The position numbers and the translations under genes are program-made. From Arthrobacter sp. PAMC25284 (GTDB lineage Bacteria > Actinomycetota > Actinomycetes > Actinomycetales > Micrococcaceae), in assembly GCF_019443425.1 (NCBI RefSeq), contig NZ_CP080382.1, positions 2,604,001 to 2,668,000 of the forward strand: a stretch of DNA of 64,000 nt, read 5' to 3'. Under the pieces are notes generated by a model. It was not told the origin of the DNA. It saw nothing but the letters and a program-made list of their open reading frames with translations, and searched no databases. Shown here in pieces: positions 25,351 through 33,959 of this stretch (its first letter is position 1; every line of letters begins with the position of its first letter).

Positions 25351-26475
25351 ATGGTGGGCATGGTGACCGCACATACTCACATTGTCGCGATTGGGACCAA
25401 AAAGGGGCTTTGGCTGGCCACGAGCCAGGACCGTAAAGACTGGACGCTGACCGGGCCGCATTTCCTGATGAGCGAGATCCCCAGCATCGGCATCGACACC
25501 CGAAGTGGGCGTACCCGCCTGCTGGTGGGAGTACGTTCGGAACACTGGGGGCCTACCGTTGTCCATTCGGACGACCTCGGGGCGACCTGGACCGAGCCTG
25601 AACAGGGCGCCATCCGCTTCCCGCAAAACACCGATGCCGCTTTGGAACGCATCTGGCAGATCCACCCGGACTCCGACTCCCGCCCCGACGTGGTGTGGGC
25701 CGGCTGCGAGCCGATATCGGTCTGGAAGTCGACCGACGGCGGGGAACACTTTGAGCTCAACCGGGGTCTCTGGGACCACCCGCACCGCAGCGAATGGGGT
25801 GCCGGGTATGGCGGAGCGGCTGCGCACTCCATCCTCGTTGATCACAGCGGGGAAAAGGTGCACGTCGCGATGAGCACCGGCGGCGTGTACTCCTCGCTCG
25901 ACGGCGGAACCTCCTGGGTGCCCCGCAACGCCGGAATTTCCGCTTACTTCATGCCGGATCCGGACCCCGAGTTCGGCCAGTGCGTCCATAAGATCGCCGC
26001 GGACGCCGCCGTCGACGGCCGGTTGTACGCGCAAAACCACCACGGCGTTTACCGCAGCGACAACGACGCGGAGACGTGGACGTCAATCGCCGCCGGGCTG
26101 CCCGCCGACTTTGGTTTTGTGATGCTCACGCACCCGCGGAGGGCGGGCACCGCGTGGGTGATCCCATTGAAGGCAGACGGTGAAAGAATTCCGCCAGGCG
26201 GCCGGCTGGCCGTCCACCGGACCGACGACGCCGGCGAAACATGGACACAGCTGGACGCGGGGCTTCCGGACCGTGACTATAACTCGGTCCTGCGTGATGC
26301 CGCCTGCGTCGATTCGGTCGAACCCGCCGGCGTGTATTTCGGGACGCGCGGCGGCAGCGTTTTTGCCAGCGACGACGAGGGCGGGCACTTCTCGGAGATC
26401 GCCTCGCACCTTCCCGACGTGCTGTGCGTCCGCGCCGCCGCCTTCCCCGCTGCGGCGTCCGCTGTGAAGCCGTGA
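25351..26475 (+). CDS. BNR/WD40-like repeat protein (sialidase-like beta-propeller)
   Basis: A protein of about 374 residues built of beta-propeller repeats. Asp-box-like units recur: SDDLGATWTEP, STDGGEHFEL, SLDGGTSWVP, SDNDAETWTS, TDDAGETWTQ and SDDEGGHFSE. It has no signal peptide, so it is probably cytosolic, unlike secreted sialidases. The start is uncertain: ATG 25351 and ATG 25360 precede the first strand (HIVAIGTKKGLWLA), while GTG 25282 is also in frame; none has a strong ribosome-binding site. A MoaD/ThiS-like gene follows within ten bases. The enzymatic role is unknown. Confidence 0.82.
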   Translation: MVGMVTAHTHIVAIGTKKGLWLATSQDRKDWTLTGPHFLMSEIPSIGIDTRSGRTRLLVGVRSEHWGPTVVHSDDLGATWTEPEQGAIRFPQNTDAALERIWQIHPDSDSRPDVVWAGCEPISVWKSTDGGEHFELNRGLWDHPHRSEWGAGYGGAAAHSILVDHSGEKVHVAMSTGGVYSSLDGGTSWVPRNAGISAYFMPDPDPEFGQCVHKIAADAAVDGRLYAQNHHGVYRSDNDAETWTSIAAGLPADFGFVMLTHPRRAGTAWVIPLKADGERIPPGGRLAVHRTDDAGETWTQLDAGLPDRDYNSVLRDAACVDSVEPAGVYFGTRGGSVFASDDEGGHFSEIASHLPDVLCVRAAAFPAAASAVKP

Positions 26476-26484
26476 CGGCACCTC

Positions 26485-26820
26485 ATGCCCGCCCCCAATG
26501 ACGTCATGAGGTCCCATGAAGGCAGCGCGGCTGCAAGTATCGTCAGCGTTGTGCTGCCCAGCGTCCTTCAACCGCTCGCTGGCGGGCAGTCCATCCTGAC
26601 TGCGCCCGCACACGAGGCGGTGACGGTGGAATCAATGCTGGATTCGGTGACGGGAAGGTACCCCGCCCTCGCTCGGCGATTGCGGGACGAAACCGGAGCC
26701 GTGCGCCGTTATGTGAATATATACGTCAATGGGCAGGAGATCCGGCGTCTGCAGGGCCTGCAGACGGAGATTGCCCCTGGACGCGAAGTCCTGATCATCC
26801 AATCCGTCGCCGGCGGCTGA
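26485..26820 (+). CDS. MoaD/ThiS-like ubiquitin-fold protein
   Basis: Up to 111 residues. The fold starts at VVLPSVLQPLAGGQ and continues with VESMLDSVTGRYPALARRLRD and RRYVNIYVNGQEIRRLQG, and it ends in SVAGG. The C-terminal Gly-Gly is the site at which sulfur-carrier proteins are adenylated and thiocarboxylated. No MoeB/ThiF-type activating enzyme or molybdopterin gene is nearby. The start is uncertain: ATG 26485 lies in an 8-bp inverted repeat (ACCTCATG/CATGAGGT), and ATG 26506 or GTG 26551 are alternatives. Its tight link to the BNR protein suggests joint function. Confidence 0.82.
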   Translation: MPAPNDVMRSHEGSAAASIVSVVLPSVLQPLAGGQSILTAPAHEAVTVESMLDSVTGRYPALARRLRDETGAVRRYVNIYVNGQEIRRLQGLQTEIAPGREVLIIQSVAGG

Positions 26821-26824
26821 CGGC

Positions 26825-27061
26825 TCAGGCGACGCGCCAAACCGAGCATTCATCGGCGTTGATGGCCTTGCGCATCCCGGACAGGCGGTCCAGGATCCAG
26901 ACCACGCCGATTCCCGGGGCCGTTTCCTGCACGCTGCCACGGCGGATCACGACGTCGTCGTAGTTAGGTCCCACCCGCAGGCGGGCTTCAATTTCATCGC
27001 CGCGGTGGAGCTGATCCAGGGCTCGGATACGGGTTACATGGGCTTTGGATTCCTTCAACAT
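26825..27061 (-). CDS. Small hypothetical protein
   Basis: A 78-residue protein preceded by a strong AGGAGG. It starts MLKESKAHVTRIRALDQLHRG; the middle (DEIEARLRVGPNYDDVVIRRGS) looks like short strands, and IGVVWILDRLSGMRKAINADE follows. I do not recognise a family; there is no membrane segment. It is convergent with the MoaD-like gene, four bases from its stop. Confidence 0.68.
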   Translation of the reverse strand: MLKESKAHVTRIRALDQLHRGDEIEARLRVGPNYDDVVIRRGSVQETAPGIGVVWILDRLSGMRKAINADECSVWRVA

Positions 27062-27194
27062 GGCGGGGGCCCTCCTGGACGGGAGCGGTGCCTGCTCTTG
27101 CCGGTACTTCCAGTGTGCCGCGCCAATGTTGCCGCTGCGTTTCGTCCCGGTTAGCGTTGCGTAAGCGTTCCGGCGGGGGCGGTTGCCGCTTTGG

Positions 27195-28889
27195 CTAGAC
27201 CAACTTCAGATTTTCCGGACGGTGGACGCGGAACCAGCGGTAGCCGTAGCGGTCCAGTTCGAACCGGACGTTGCCGTCGTCGTCGAAAGGAACGTCCTCG
27301 CCGCCCAAAAGATCCTCAAGATAGGCGCCCGCGAGACCCTGCTTCGCGGTTCCTGCCCCGGTCACAGACGCTGACACGGAGGTGCGTTCCGCTCCGAAAT
27401 TGTGCGCCAGAACTACCGTCGAACCCGACCAGGTCGAGCGGTGCAGCAACACCTGCGCTGAGGGTTGTTTAAGGAGCTCAAAGTCACCCCAGCCGAGTTC
27501 GGGACTTTCACGGTAGCGCTGGATCAGGGTTGCCACGAAGTTCCACAGCGAGCCCGGCTCCCGCTTCGCCGACGCCACGTTGATGAACTCCGGCCCGAAC
27601 GAACCGTCGACCGGCTGGGCCACCAGGTCCTTCGCCGGGGCCGTGGAGAAGCCCCCGTTCTCGGCACTGCTCCACTGCATCGGCGACCGTACCGCCGATC
27701 GGCCTTCCGCCCGGAGGTCCTCGCCCATTCCGATCTCCTCACCGTAGAAGAGAACCGGTGTCCCCGGCAGGGAGAACATCAGGGAGTAGACCATACGGAT
27801 CCGGGCTGGGTCGCCGCTGAGCATGGTGGGCAGCCGGCGGCGCAGGCCGCGGCCGTACATCTGCATGTTCTCGTCCGGGCCGAAAGCGGCGAAGACCTCT
27901 TCGCGCTCGGTGTCACTGAGTTTATCCAAGGTCAGCTCATCGTGGTTGCGGACGAACATGGCCCATTGGTTGTCCGGGTGGATCTTTGGCCGGGATTTGA
28001 GGTTCGTGGCCAGTGGTCGGGCATCTTCACGCGCCAGGGACAAATACATCATCTGCATGGACAGGAAATCGAACTGCATGTTCAATTCGTTCCCTTCCGG
28101 TCCGCCGAAGTATTTCAACTGGTCCTTATACGGGAGATTGACCTCGCCCAGCAGCACCCCGCTGCCATTGCGGCGGTTAAGGAAGCTGCGGAGGGCGGCG
28201 AGATATTCGTGCGGGTCGATCCGTGCGGCCTTGTCTTCCGGTGCGCCGCGAAGCTCCAGGAAAAACGGTACGGCGTCCAGCCGGAAGCCGTCGATGCCCA
28301 GCTGCAGCCAGAATCCCATTGATTTCGCGATCTCGTCCCGGACCTTCGGGTTGGCCACGTTCAGGTCCGGCTGATGTTTGGCGAACATGTGCAGGTACCA
28401 CTCCCCGGTGGGCTGGTCCCGGGTCCAGATCGACGACTCCTCGCCGGGAAATACAACCTCGTCGGAGGTGTCCGGAGGCGTGTCGTCCCGCCAGACGTAA
28501 TAGTCCCGGTAGGGGTTGTCCAAGGATTTCCGCGACTCCACGAACCAAGGGTGCCGATCGGAAGTGTGGTTGACGACAAAGTCCGCGATGACGCGCATGC
28601 CGCGGTCTTTCGCGGTGCGGATGAACTCCACCACATCGCCCAGCGTGCCCAGCCGGCGGTCCACGCCGTACATATCGGTGACGTCGTAGCCATCGTCCCG
28701 GTCCGGCGTGGGATAAAACGGCATCAACCAGATGCAGGTCACGCCCAGGGCGGCAAGGTAGTCCACGCGCTGAATCAGACCGCTGAAGTCTCCGGTGCCG
28801 TCACCGTCGCCGTCGAAGAACGTTTCCGGATCGAGGCAGTAGATGACGGCGTTTTTCCACCATAGATCGGAAGTCTCGGCGATACTCAT
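27195..28889 (-). CDS. GH13 alpha-amylase family enzyme, trehalose synthase-like
   Basis: A 564-residue (beta/alpha)8 glycosidase. Family blocks: DFVVNHTS, GFRLDAVPFF with the nucleophile Asp 205, LLGEVNL with acid/base Glu 249, and FVRNHDELT with Asp 317. The start WWKNAVIYCLDPETFFDGDGD resembles maltose alpha-glucosyltransferases (TreS), but there is no maltokinase domain and the reaction is inferred only. A C-terminal beta domain follows. The ATG overlaps the stop of the LLM oxidoreductase by four bases, so the two are co-translated. Confidence 0.88.
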   Translation of the reverse strand: MSIAETSDLWWKNAVIYCLDPETFFDGDGDGTGDFSGLIQRVDYLAALGVTCIWLMPFYPTPDRDDGYDVTDMYGVDRRLGTLGDVVEFIRTAKDRGMRVIADFVVNHTSDRHPWFVESRKSLDNPYRDYYVWRDDTPPDTSDEVVFPGEESSIWTRDQPTGEWYLHMFAKHQPDLNVANPKVRDEIAKSMGFWLQLGIDGFRLDAVPFFLELRGAPEDKAARIDPHEYLAALRSFLNRRNGSGVLLGEVNLPYKDQLKYFGGPEGNELNMQFDFLSMQMMYLSLAREDARPLATNLKSRPKIHPDNQWAMFVRNHDELTLDKLSDTEREEVFAAFGPDENMQMYGRGLRRRLPTMLSGDPARIRMVYSLMFSLPGTPVLFYGEEIGMGEDLRAEGRSAVRSPMQWSSAENGGFSTAPAKDLVAQPVDGSFGPEFINVASAKREPGSLWNFVATLIQRYRESPELGWGDFELLKQPSAQVLLHRSTWSGSTVVLAHNFGAERTSVSASVTGAGTAKQGLAGAYLEDLLGGEDVPFDDDGNVRFELDRYGYRWFRVHRPENLKLV

Positions 28890-29881
28890 ACGACCATCCC
28901 CTCCGGCAGCCCGGTGCTGCCCTGCCGCAGTTGCGGGAGGACCTGGCCGGAAAACGTCTCGATGAACGGGGCCTGCTTCTGCCCGACGAAGTGCAGATAG
29001 AGCTCCTCGAAGCCGAGATCAACGTAGTCAGCAAGCCACTGGGCGTGCCGGCCAGGATCCGCGGAAATGTTGACGCTCTGCCGCACCAGGTCTTCGCCGA
29101 CGCCGGTGCTGACGCCGTCGAAATGGGCCGCCGTCGGAAGATCCCACGGGATCGGCGGAGGGAAAACGTTGGTGCGCCACTGGTCCATGGCAATGGCCAG
29201 GGCGTCCTGCTCCGTCGGGGCCCAGGACAAGGGCACCTGCAACACGGCTTTGCCCCGGCCGCCCGCGTCGCGGTACGCGGCCAGCATTTCTTTCAGCTTC
29301 GAAGCGGGCTGGTTAATGGTCACCAGTCCGTCCGCCCACGCTGCAGCGCGGCGTGCGGTCGCCACGCTGATGGCCGGAGCGATCAAAGGGGGCGTAATGG
29401 CGGGAGCGTCCCAGATCCTGGCCTGTTGAACGGTGATCAGACCGGCCCGGGTCACTTCCTTGCCGTCATGGAGTTCACGGATGATCTGCACGGACTCCTC
29501 GAGGCGTTGTTGCCTCGTCGCCTTGTCCGGCCATACCTCGCCGGTCACGTGCTCGTTCATGTACTCACCGCTTCCCGGCGCCAGCCAGAAACGGCCCGGG
29601 AACATGTCGGCCAGCGTGGCCGAGGCATGCGCGATGATGACGGGGTGGTAGCGCTGGCCGGGCGCTGTCACGACGCCGAAGCGCAGTTGTGTCGTGGCGA
29701 GGGCGGCACCCAGCCACGACCATGCGAAGCCGGAATGGCCCTGACGCTCCGACCACGGTTCAATGTGGTCCGAGCACATGGCCGCGTCGAACCCGGCCTG
29801 CTCTGCCAGCTGGACGTCCTTGAGGAGCTGGCCCGGACCGATCTGCTCGTGGGAGGCGTGAAACCCGAGGGTAGTCATCAC
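28886..29881 (-). CDS. LLM-class flavin-dependent oxidoreductase (TIGR03885-like)
   Basis: A 331-residue luciferase-like TIM-barrel oxidoreductase. It starts MTTLGFHASHEQIGPGQLL; typical stretches are GFDAAMCSDHIEPWSERQG, the variable-loop block TAPGQRYHPVIIAHASATLADM and GRFWLAPGSGEYMNEHVTG. It resembles the subgroup thought to use FMN rather than F420, which I recall being found beside GH13 enzymes, as here. Two ATGs, at 29881 and 29878, are possible. The substrate is unknown. Confidence 0.88.
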   Translation of the reverse strand: MMTTLGFHASHEQIGPGQLLKDVQLAEQAGFDAAMCSDHIEPWSERQGHSGFAWSWLGAALATTQLRFGVVTAPGQRYHPVIIAHASATLADMFPGRFWLAPGSGEYMNEHVTGEVWPDKATRQQRLEESVQIIRELHDGKEVTRAGLITVQQARIWDAPAITPPLIAPAISVATARRAAAWADGLVTINQPASKLKEMLAAYRDAGGRGKAVLQVPLSWAPTEQDALAIAMDQWRTNVFPPPIPWDLPTAAHFDGVSTGVGEDLVRQSVNISADPGRHAQWLADYVDLGFEELYLHFVGQKQAPFIETFSGQVLPQLRQGSTGLPEGMVV

Positions 29882-29934
29882 CTATGTCTACCGTCGACCC
29901 GGACGCGTGTCGAGGAAAATCCCCGGCAGCGGCC

Positions 29935-30162
29935 TCAGCCCGCGCCGGGGGCGGTCGAGACCTTAATGACGACCCCTTCGACATCGTCAGTGATGGTAAG
30001 GCACAGGTCCTTGCCGACCAATGCCGCGTGGATGTCTTCGCTGTCTTCAGGTGCTAATTGTTCGGCCAGCCGCGTGACCGCCAGCGCCATGGCCCGGCCC
30101 CAATCATGGGGATCCATGCTGGATGCCTCGGCCTCGGCTGAGTAGTTTTCGGATTCGGTCAT
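29935..30162 (-). CDS. Small acidic hypothetical protein
   Basis: A 75-residue protein, MTESENYSAEAEASSMDPHDWGRAMA at its start (shown in part), acidic and with no membrane segment. I chose ATG 30162 rather than an in-frame ATG 102 bases upstream because the longer version adds an R/P-rich leader unlike the rest. There is no family I recognise. It could be first in the operon with the LLM oxidoreductase and GH13 genes. Confidence 0.5.
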   Translation of the reverse strand: MTESENYSAEAEASSMDPHDWGRAMALAVTRLAEQLAPEDSEDIHAALVGKDLCLTITDDVEGVVIKVSTAPGAG

Positions 30163-30387
30163 ATAATCCCCGCTTTCGGCTTCTGGAGCGCGCACGGCGC
30201 GTGGCGCCCGGAAAGGTATCCGGACACCGGCCAGGAAAGGCCGGTATCTCCAGTACATAGGCATGGCCAGTCTAGTGAGCGGTTGGACGGAACGTCCATG
30301 CGTGCGGCCTAGTTGCTACCGTCTGTGGCTGACTGCCGCTAGGATTCAGCACGGACGACTTCCCGCCCCCACTGCCCGAAGGACGCT

Positions 30388-31314
30388 ATGCCAGAGAACA
30401 GCGCCGCGCGATCCAAACGCGCCGCCATCGTCATCAACCCGATGAAGGCCCCCGAAGGGGACTTCAAGGCCGACGTACTCCAACTGTTTGAGGAGGCGGG
30501 GTGGGCGGAGCCCCTGTGGCTGGAGACGACAGTAGAGGACCCGGGCACAGGCCAGGCGCGTGAGGCACTCGAAGCCGGCGTCGACGTCGTCATCGCGGCC
30601 GGCGGCGACGGAACCGTCCGCTTCGCTGCGGATGTCCTTGCGGGCACCGGGACGCCGCTGGGGCTAATGCCGCTGGGCACCGGCAACCTGCTGGCACGCA
30701 ACCTGGGGATCGACATCACCGACCCCCTGGCCGCCGGCCGAGGGGTGCTGACCGGTACGGCCAAAAAGGTCGACGTCATTTCCGCCGTCCTGGACCACGC
30801 AGAGGAGAGCCAACGGTTCCTTGTTATGGCCGGATTGGGCTTCGACGCCGCCATCATGGCGAACACCAATGAAGAACTCAAGGACAGGGTCGGCTGGCTT
30901 GCCTACGTTGACGCCGGGATCCGGAACCTGCCCGGCAGGCCCGTCAAGGCCACTGTCCGCATCGAAGGCCAGCCCGCAGTCCGGCGACGGATCCGCAGCG
31001 TAATGGTCGGAAACTGCGGCAAGATCATGGGCGGCGTCGAGATTTTTCCCGACGCCAAGATCGACGACGGCATTCTCGACGTCGTGGTCATGTCCCCCGC
31101 CGGCCGTTTCGGCTGGTTCACCGTCCTCGCCGGCGTGTTCAACCGAAACCGCAAGAACAGTTCGGTTGAGTTCTTTTCCGGGAAATCCGCGGAACTAGAC
31201 CTGGAACAGGCGCAGGAATTCCAGCTCGACGGCGACACGCTCGGCAAGGCCAAGCATCTTAAGGTCACCGTGGAACCCGATGCCCTGACAATCTGGGTGA
31301 CCGCCGCGGCCTGA
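30388..31314 (+). CDS. Diacylglycerol/lipid kinase family protein
   Basis: A 308-residue DAGK-catalytic-domain protein. It has AAIVINPMKA near the start, the nucleotide-binding AAGGDGTVRFAADVL, LMPLGTGNLLARNLGI and, in the C-terminal beta domain, GKIMGGVEIFPDAKIDDGILDVVVMSPAG. It probably phosphorylates a membrane lipid such as diacylglycerol or a sphingoid base. It is a second DAGK-type enzyme in the window, here without the PAP2 fusion. TAGGAT at 30339-30344 may be its -10. Confidence 0.9.
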   Translation: MPENSAARSKRAAIVINPMKAPEGDFKADVLQLFEEAGWAEPLWLETTVEDPGTGQAREALEAGVDVVIAAGGDGTVRFAADVLAGTGTPLGLMPLGTGNLLARNLGIDITDPLAAGRGVLTGTAKKVDVISAVLDHAEESQRFLVMAGLGFDAAIMANTNEELKDRVGWLAYVDAGIRNLPGRPVKATVRIEGQPAVRRRIRSVMVGNCGKIMGGVEIFPDAKIDDGILDVVVMSPAGRFGWFTVLAGVFNRNRKNSSVEFFSGKSAELDLEQAQEFQLDGDTLGKAKHLKVTVEPDALTIWVTAAA

Positions 31315-31334
31315 CGCAGGTCACCGGGAACGGA

Positions 31335-32213
31335 TCAGCCAGGATCTGCCTGCGAGGCGGCGCGGTACGCCAGGATCTCGGCGATTTCCGCGAGCCGGTG
31401 TGCGCGCGCCGACTCGGCCGGAGTGAACGGCTCCCCGGGACGCGAGAACGTCAGTGGTCCATGCCAGGCCGTCGGAATCTTCAAGATGGTTCCGGCGGCC
31501 AGGTCTCCCGGACATCCGTCCATCGGAATCCGGGTTCCGGGGTCCCCCGAATCAGGTCCGTCGACAATCCGTGCCCGGAGCAGCTCGGCGACGGCCAAAG
31601 GCAGCTCCATCGGGTTGGCGGCAATCCTGGCTGCGAGGCTCAGGGCGCCGGTCTGGCCGTCAGCCATCGCCAGCGCCGTCGTCGGCCAGACATGCGGATC
31701 CGTGCCGCCGCCGGCCCGCAGGGCACGGAGAAGCTGGCCTTCGCTGAGCTTTCCCGGCGCCGCCAGCACAAACTCGTCCAGGACCCCTCCTGCTACCGGG
31801 TGGACATGGATCGTGAGGATATTCGTGTCCAGCTCAGCCAGGGCCAGTGTGAGCTTCTGAAGCGACCCGGGCCGGTCCTTTACCTTGGTCCGGGCCCGCC
31901 ACAACGAAGGCGCCGCGACCAGTTTCCGCCGGTGGCGCAAGGCAGGGGCGTGCAGCCAGCTTCGCAGCATCCGCGCGGCCGACGGCTCCGCGACCCAGAT
32001 CACTAGGATAGATGCGGTCAGGGTGAGGACCAGGACCTTGCCCACATAGGGGAGGTGGGTCTCCACCACCGCCGCGTGCACGAGCAGTTCGATCGGCAGC
32101 ATCACAGCGATATTGGCCAGGGTCAGCCGGGTCTTGGAGGGTTCGGGCATCTGCCCGCAAGCGTCGCAACTCATCTCGGCAGCGGCAGCGGCAGGGGCCT
32201 GCACTGTGGGCAT
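31335..32213 (-). CDS. ACT domain-containing membrane protein
   Basis: A 292-residue protein. It starts with a short Cys-containing stretch (SCDACGQ), followed by two membrane segments (about residues 35-80). Next is an ACT-type ligand-binding domain (VKDRPGSLQKLTLALAELDTNILTIHVHP, residues about 108-170) and a C-terminal region I do not recognise (GPLTFSRPGEPFTPAESARAHRL). ACT domains usually bind amino acids, so a membrane-bound sensor is plausible. ATG 32213 is the first with a fitting ribosome-binding site (GGGAAC); the frame upstream of it overlaps mscL and is not coding. Confidence 0.78.
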   Translation of the reverse strand: MPTVQAPAAAAAEMSCDACGQMPEPSKTRLTLANIAVMLPIELLVHAAVVETHLPYVGKVLVLTLTASILVIWVAEPSAARMLRSWLHAPALRHRRKLVAAPSLWRARTKVKDRPGSLQKLTLALAELDTNILTIHVHPVAGGVLDEFVLAAPGKLSEGQLLRALRAGGGTDPHVWPTTALAMADGQTGALSLAARIAANPMELPLAVAELLRARIVDGPDSGDPGTRIPMDGCPGDLAAGTILKIPTAWHGPLTFSRPGEPFTPAESARAHRLAEIAEILAYRAASQADPG

Positions 32214-32295
32214 TATGTTCCCAGTGTGGCGGACCGCTGTTTCCGGGGCGTTGCCGAGGGTGACGGCTACGGAACAGCGCAGCCTGGTTTCAGGG

Positions 32296-32796
32296 CTAGC
32301 GGCGCCGCTCATCCAGCAGTTCACGCTGGTCCGCGGGATCGTCCGACCCTTCGTCCGAAGGCTCACCGGCGCCCCGCCGGGCACCGTCAGCGGGCCCGGC
32401 CTGCCGGGCCAGCAGATCACGGATCTCGGCCAGCAGCGCGGTGTCGGCCGGCAGCGGCTGTTCGTCCGGTTCTTCCGCCGCCAGGCGGTTCTTGACCATT
32501 CGATTTATCCGGTTCATTGGCGCCACGAAGAGGAAGTAAACGACGGCGGCCGTGATCAGGAAGGTGACGAAGGCGGTAATGACCGCGCCGATGTTGACGA
32601 AGGTCTTCGCGTTGCCTGGCCAGATGTAGAACCCCAGGCCATTGTTCTCGACGCCGCCGGCAGCCGCGATGACCGGGTTGACGATGTTCGCCGTGAAGGC
32701 GCCGACCAGCCCAGTGAAGGCGGTACCGACGACCACCGCAATCGATAATTCGATGACGTTGCCGCGCAGGATGAAATCCTTGAATCCTCTGAGCAT
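32296..32796 (-). CDS. mscL: Large-conductance mechanosensitive channel
   Basis: A 166-residue pentameric pressure-release channel that opens under hypo-osmotic shock. MLRGFKDFILRGNVIELSIAVVVGTAF is the conserved N-terminus and first membrane helix; the second helix is around residues 72-95, followed by NRMVKNRLA. The charged C-terminal tail (about 55 residues) is longer than in E. coli MscL but common in actinobacteria. The gene lies upstream of the ACT-domain membrane protein on the same strand. Confidence 0.95.
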   Translation of the reverse strand: MLRGFKDFILRGNVIELSIAVVVGTAFTGLVGAFTANIVNPVIAAAGGVENNGLGFYIWPGNAKTFVNIGAVITAFVTFLITAAVVYFLFVAPMNRINRMVKNRLAAEEPDEQPLPADTALLAEIRDLLARQAGPADGARRGAGEPSDEGSDDPADQRELLDERRR

Positions 32797-33055
32797 GGGG
32801 GAACCTCCGGTGTGCCGTTGTTGTATTTCCGCTGGCTGATGCCAGGCCGGGCATCGGCGTCAATCAAACGTTAAACGCTACCATCTAGGTGCCGGCCGGA
32901 TCCCGTTCGGTCGCATGATGCTGCGGCGGGCATGCCACCATCCCGGGCCCGGCAGGCGGGGATGCATAAGCATTTCCCATCGACAGGCGCATGCTCCGGG
33001 ACTAGCCTTAAGCCGTCAAACTTGAATCGGCGGTGTGGACAAAGAGGTGTCCGAG

Positions 33056-33451
33056 ATGGGAACAACAGAGAACGTTGACCTGGTCCGGAGGGGCTACGAG
33101 GCTTTCAACGCAGGGGATATGGCGACTCTCACCGAGATCTTCGCTGAGGACGCAGTCTGGCATGTTGCCGGCAACAACGTGCTGTCGGGGACCAAGCAGG
33201 GGCGGGACGCCGTGCTGGCCTACTTCGGCGAGCTGGGAGCCCGCTCGGCCGGGACCTTGAAAGTCGATATTCTGGACATCGTGGGCGGGGACAGACACAC
33301 CGTGGGGATTCAGCACAACAGCGCCGAAAACAACGGGCGGAGCATGGACCTGGACGTCGCCATCGCCTTCGAAATCCGGGACGGCAGGATCACCGCGGGC
33401 CAGGAGTTCATTGAGGACACGGCTAAGAGCGATGAGTTCTGGGCCGCCTGA
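33056..33451 (+). CDS. SnoaL-like (NTF2-fold) protein
   Basis: A 131-residue small alpha+beta protein. It starts MGTTENVDLVRRGYEAFNAGDMATL, continues FAEDAVWHVAGNNVLSGTKQGRDAVLAYFGEL and contains the strands of the NTF2 fold, typical of SnoaL-like polyketide-cyclase relatives and ketosteroid-isomerase-like proteins of unknown substrate. ATG 33056 was chosen because AGAGGTGT lies six bases upstream; an in-frame GTG is 21 bases earlier. It stands alone between mscL (divergent) and a convergent thioesterase. Confidence 0.82.
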   Translation: MGTTENVDLVRRGYEAFNAGDMATLTEIFAEDAVWHVAGNNVLSGTKQGRDAVLAYFGELGARSAGTLKVDILDIVGGDRHTVGIQHNSAENNGRSMDLDVAIAFEIRDGRITAGQEFIEDTAKSDEFWAA

Positions 33452-33469
33452 GTCCGGGGATCCGCGCGG

Positions 33470-33904
33470 CTAATCCTGCTGCAGAGTGTCGGTCAGGTGG
33501 TGCGTGGGAATCCGGTCCCGGTCATAGGTGATCTCGCTGTAGCCGTGGGGTTCCGGCGTTCCCGCCGGGCTGAGGTTCACGAAGACGATTTCCTCAATCG
33601 TGAGGATGCTCTGGCGCGTGATCATGTTCCGGACTTCGGCACGCATCGTCATGGACGTCCGGCCAAAGCGAGTCGCCCTAAGGCCCATCTCAATCAGGTC
33701 GCCTTGAACGGCGGAGCTGACAAAGTTGATCTCGGAGATGTACTTGGTCACGGCCCGGCCGTTTCCCAGCTGCAGGATCGCGTAGATCGCCGCTTCCTCG
33801 TCAATCCATTTCAGCAGGCTGCCGCCGAACAGTGTTCCGTTGGCATTGAGGTCCTCGGGGCGCACCCATTTACGGGTGCGGAAGGTGATGTCAGCCGATT
33901 CCAT
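33470..33904 (-). CDS. Single-hotdog acyl-CoA thioesterase
   Basis: A 144-residue hotdog protein. RPEDLNANGTLFGGSLLKWIDEEAAI contains the N-x(2,4)-G-x-(V/L)-F-G-G-x2-(L/M)-x-(W)-(I/M)-D block of the YciA/BFIT-type thioesterases, with the catalytic Asp/Asn. It probably hydrolyses medium or long acyl-CoA. TAGCCT at 33911-33916 (minus strand) ends six bases before the ATG, so the transcript is probably leaderless. Confidence 0.9.
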   Translation of the reverse strand: MESADITFRTRKWVRPEDLNANGTLFGGSLLKWIDEEAAIYAILQLGNGRAVTKYISEINFVSSAVQGDLIEMGLRATRFGRTSMTMRAEVRNMITRQSILTIEEIVFVNLSPAGTPEPHGYSEITYDRDRIPTHHLTDTLQQD

Positions 33905-33959
33905 AGTGTGAGGCTAGCCGACGGCGCCGCAGCAGTCCGAGTATGACGGGAGCACGGCG

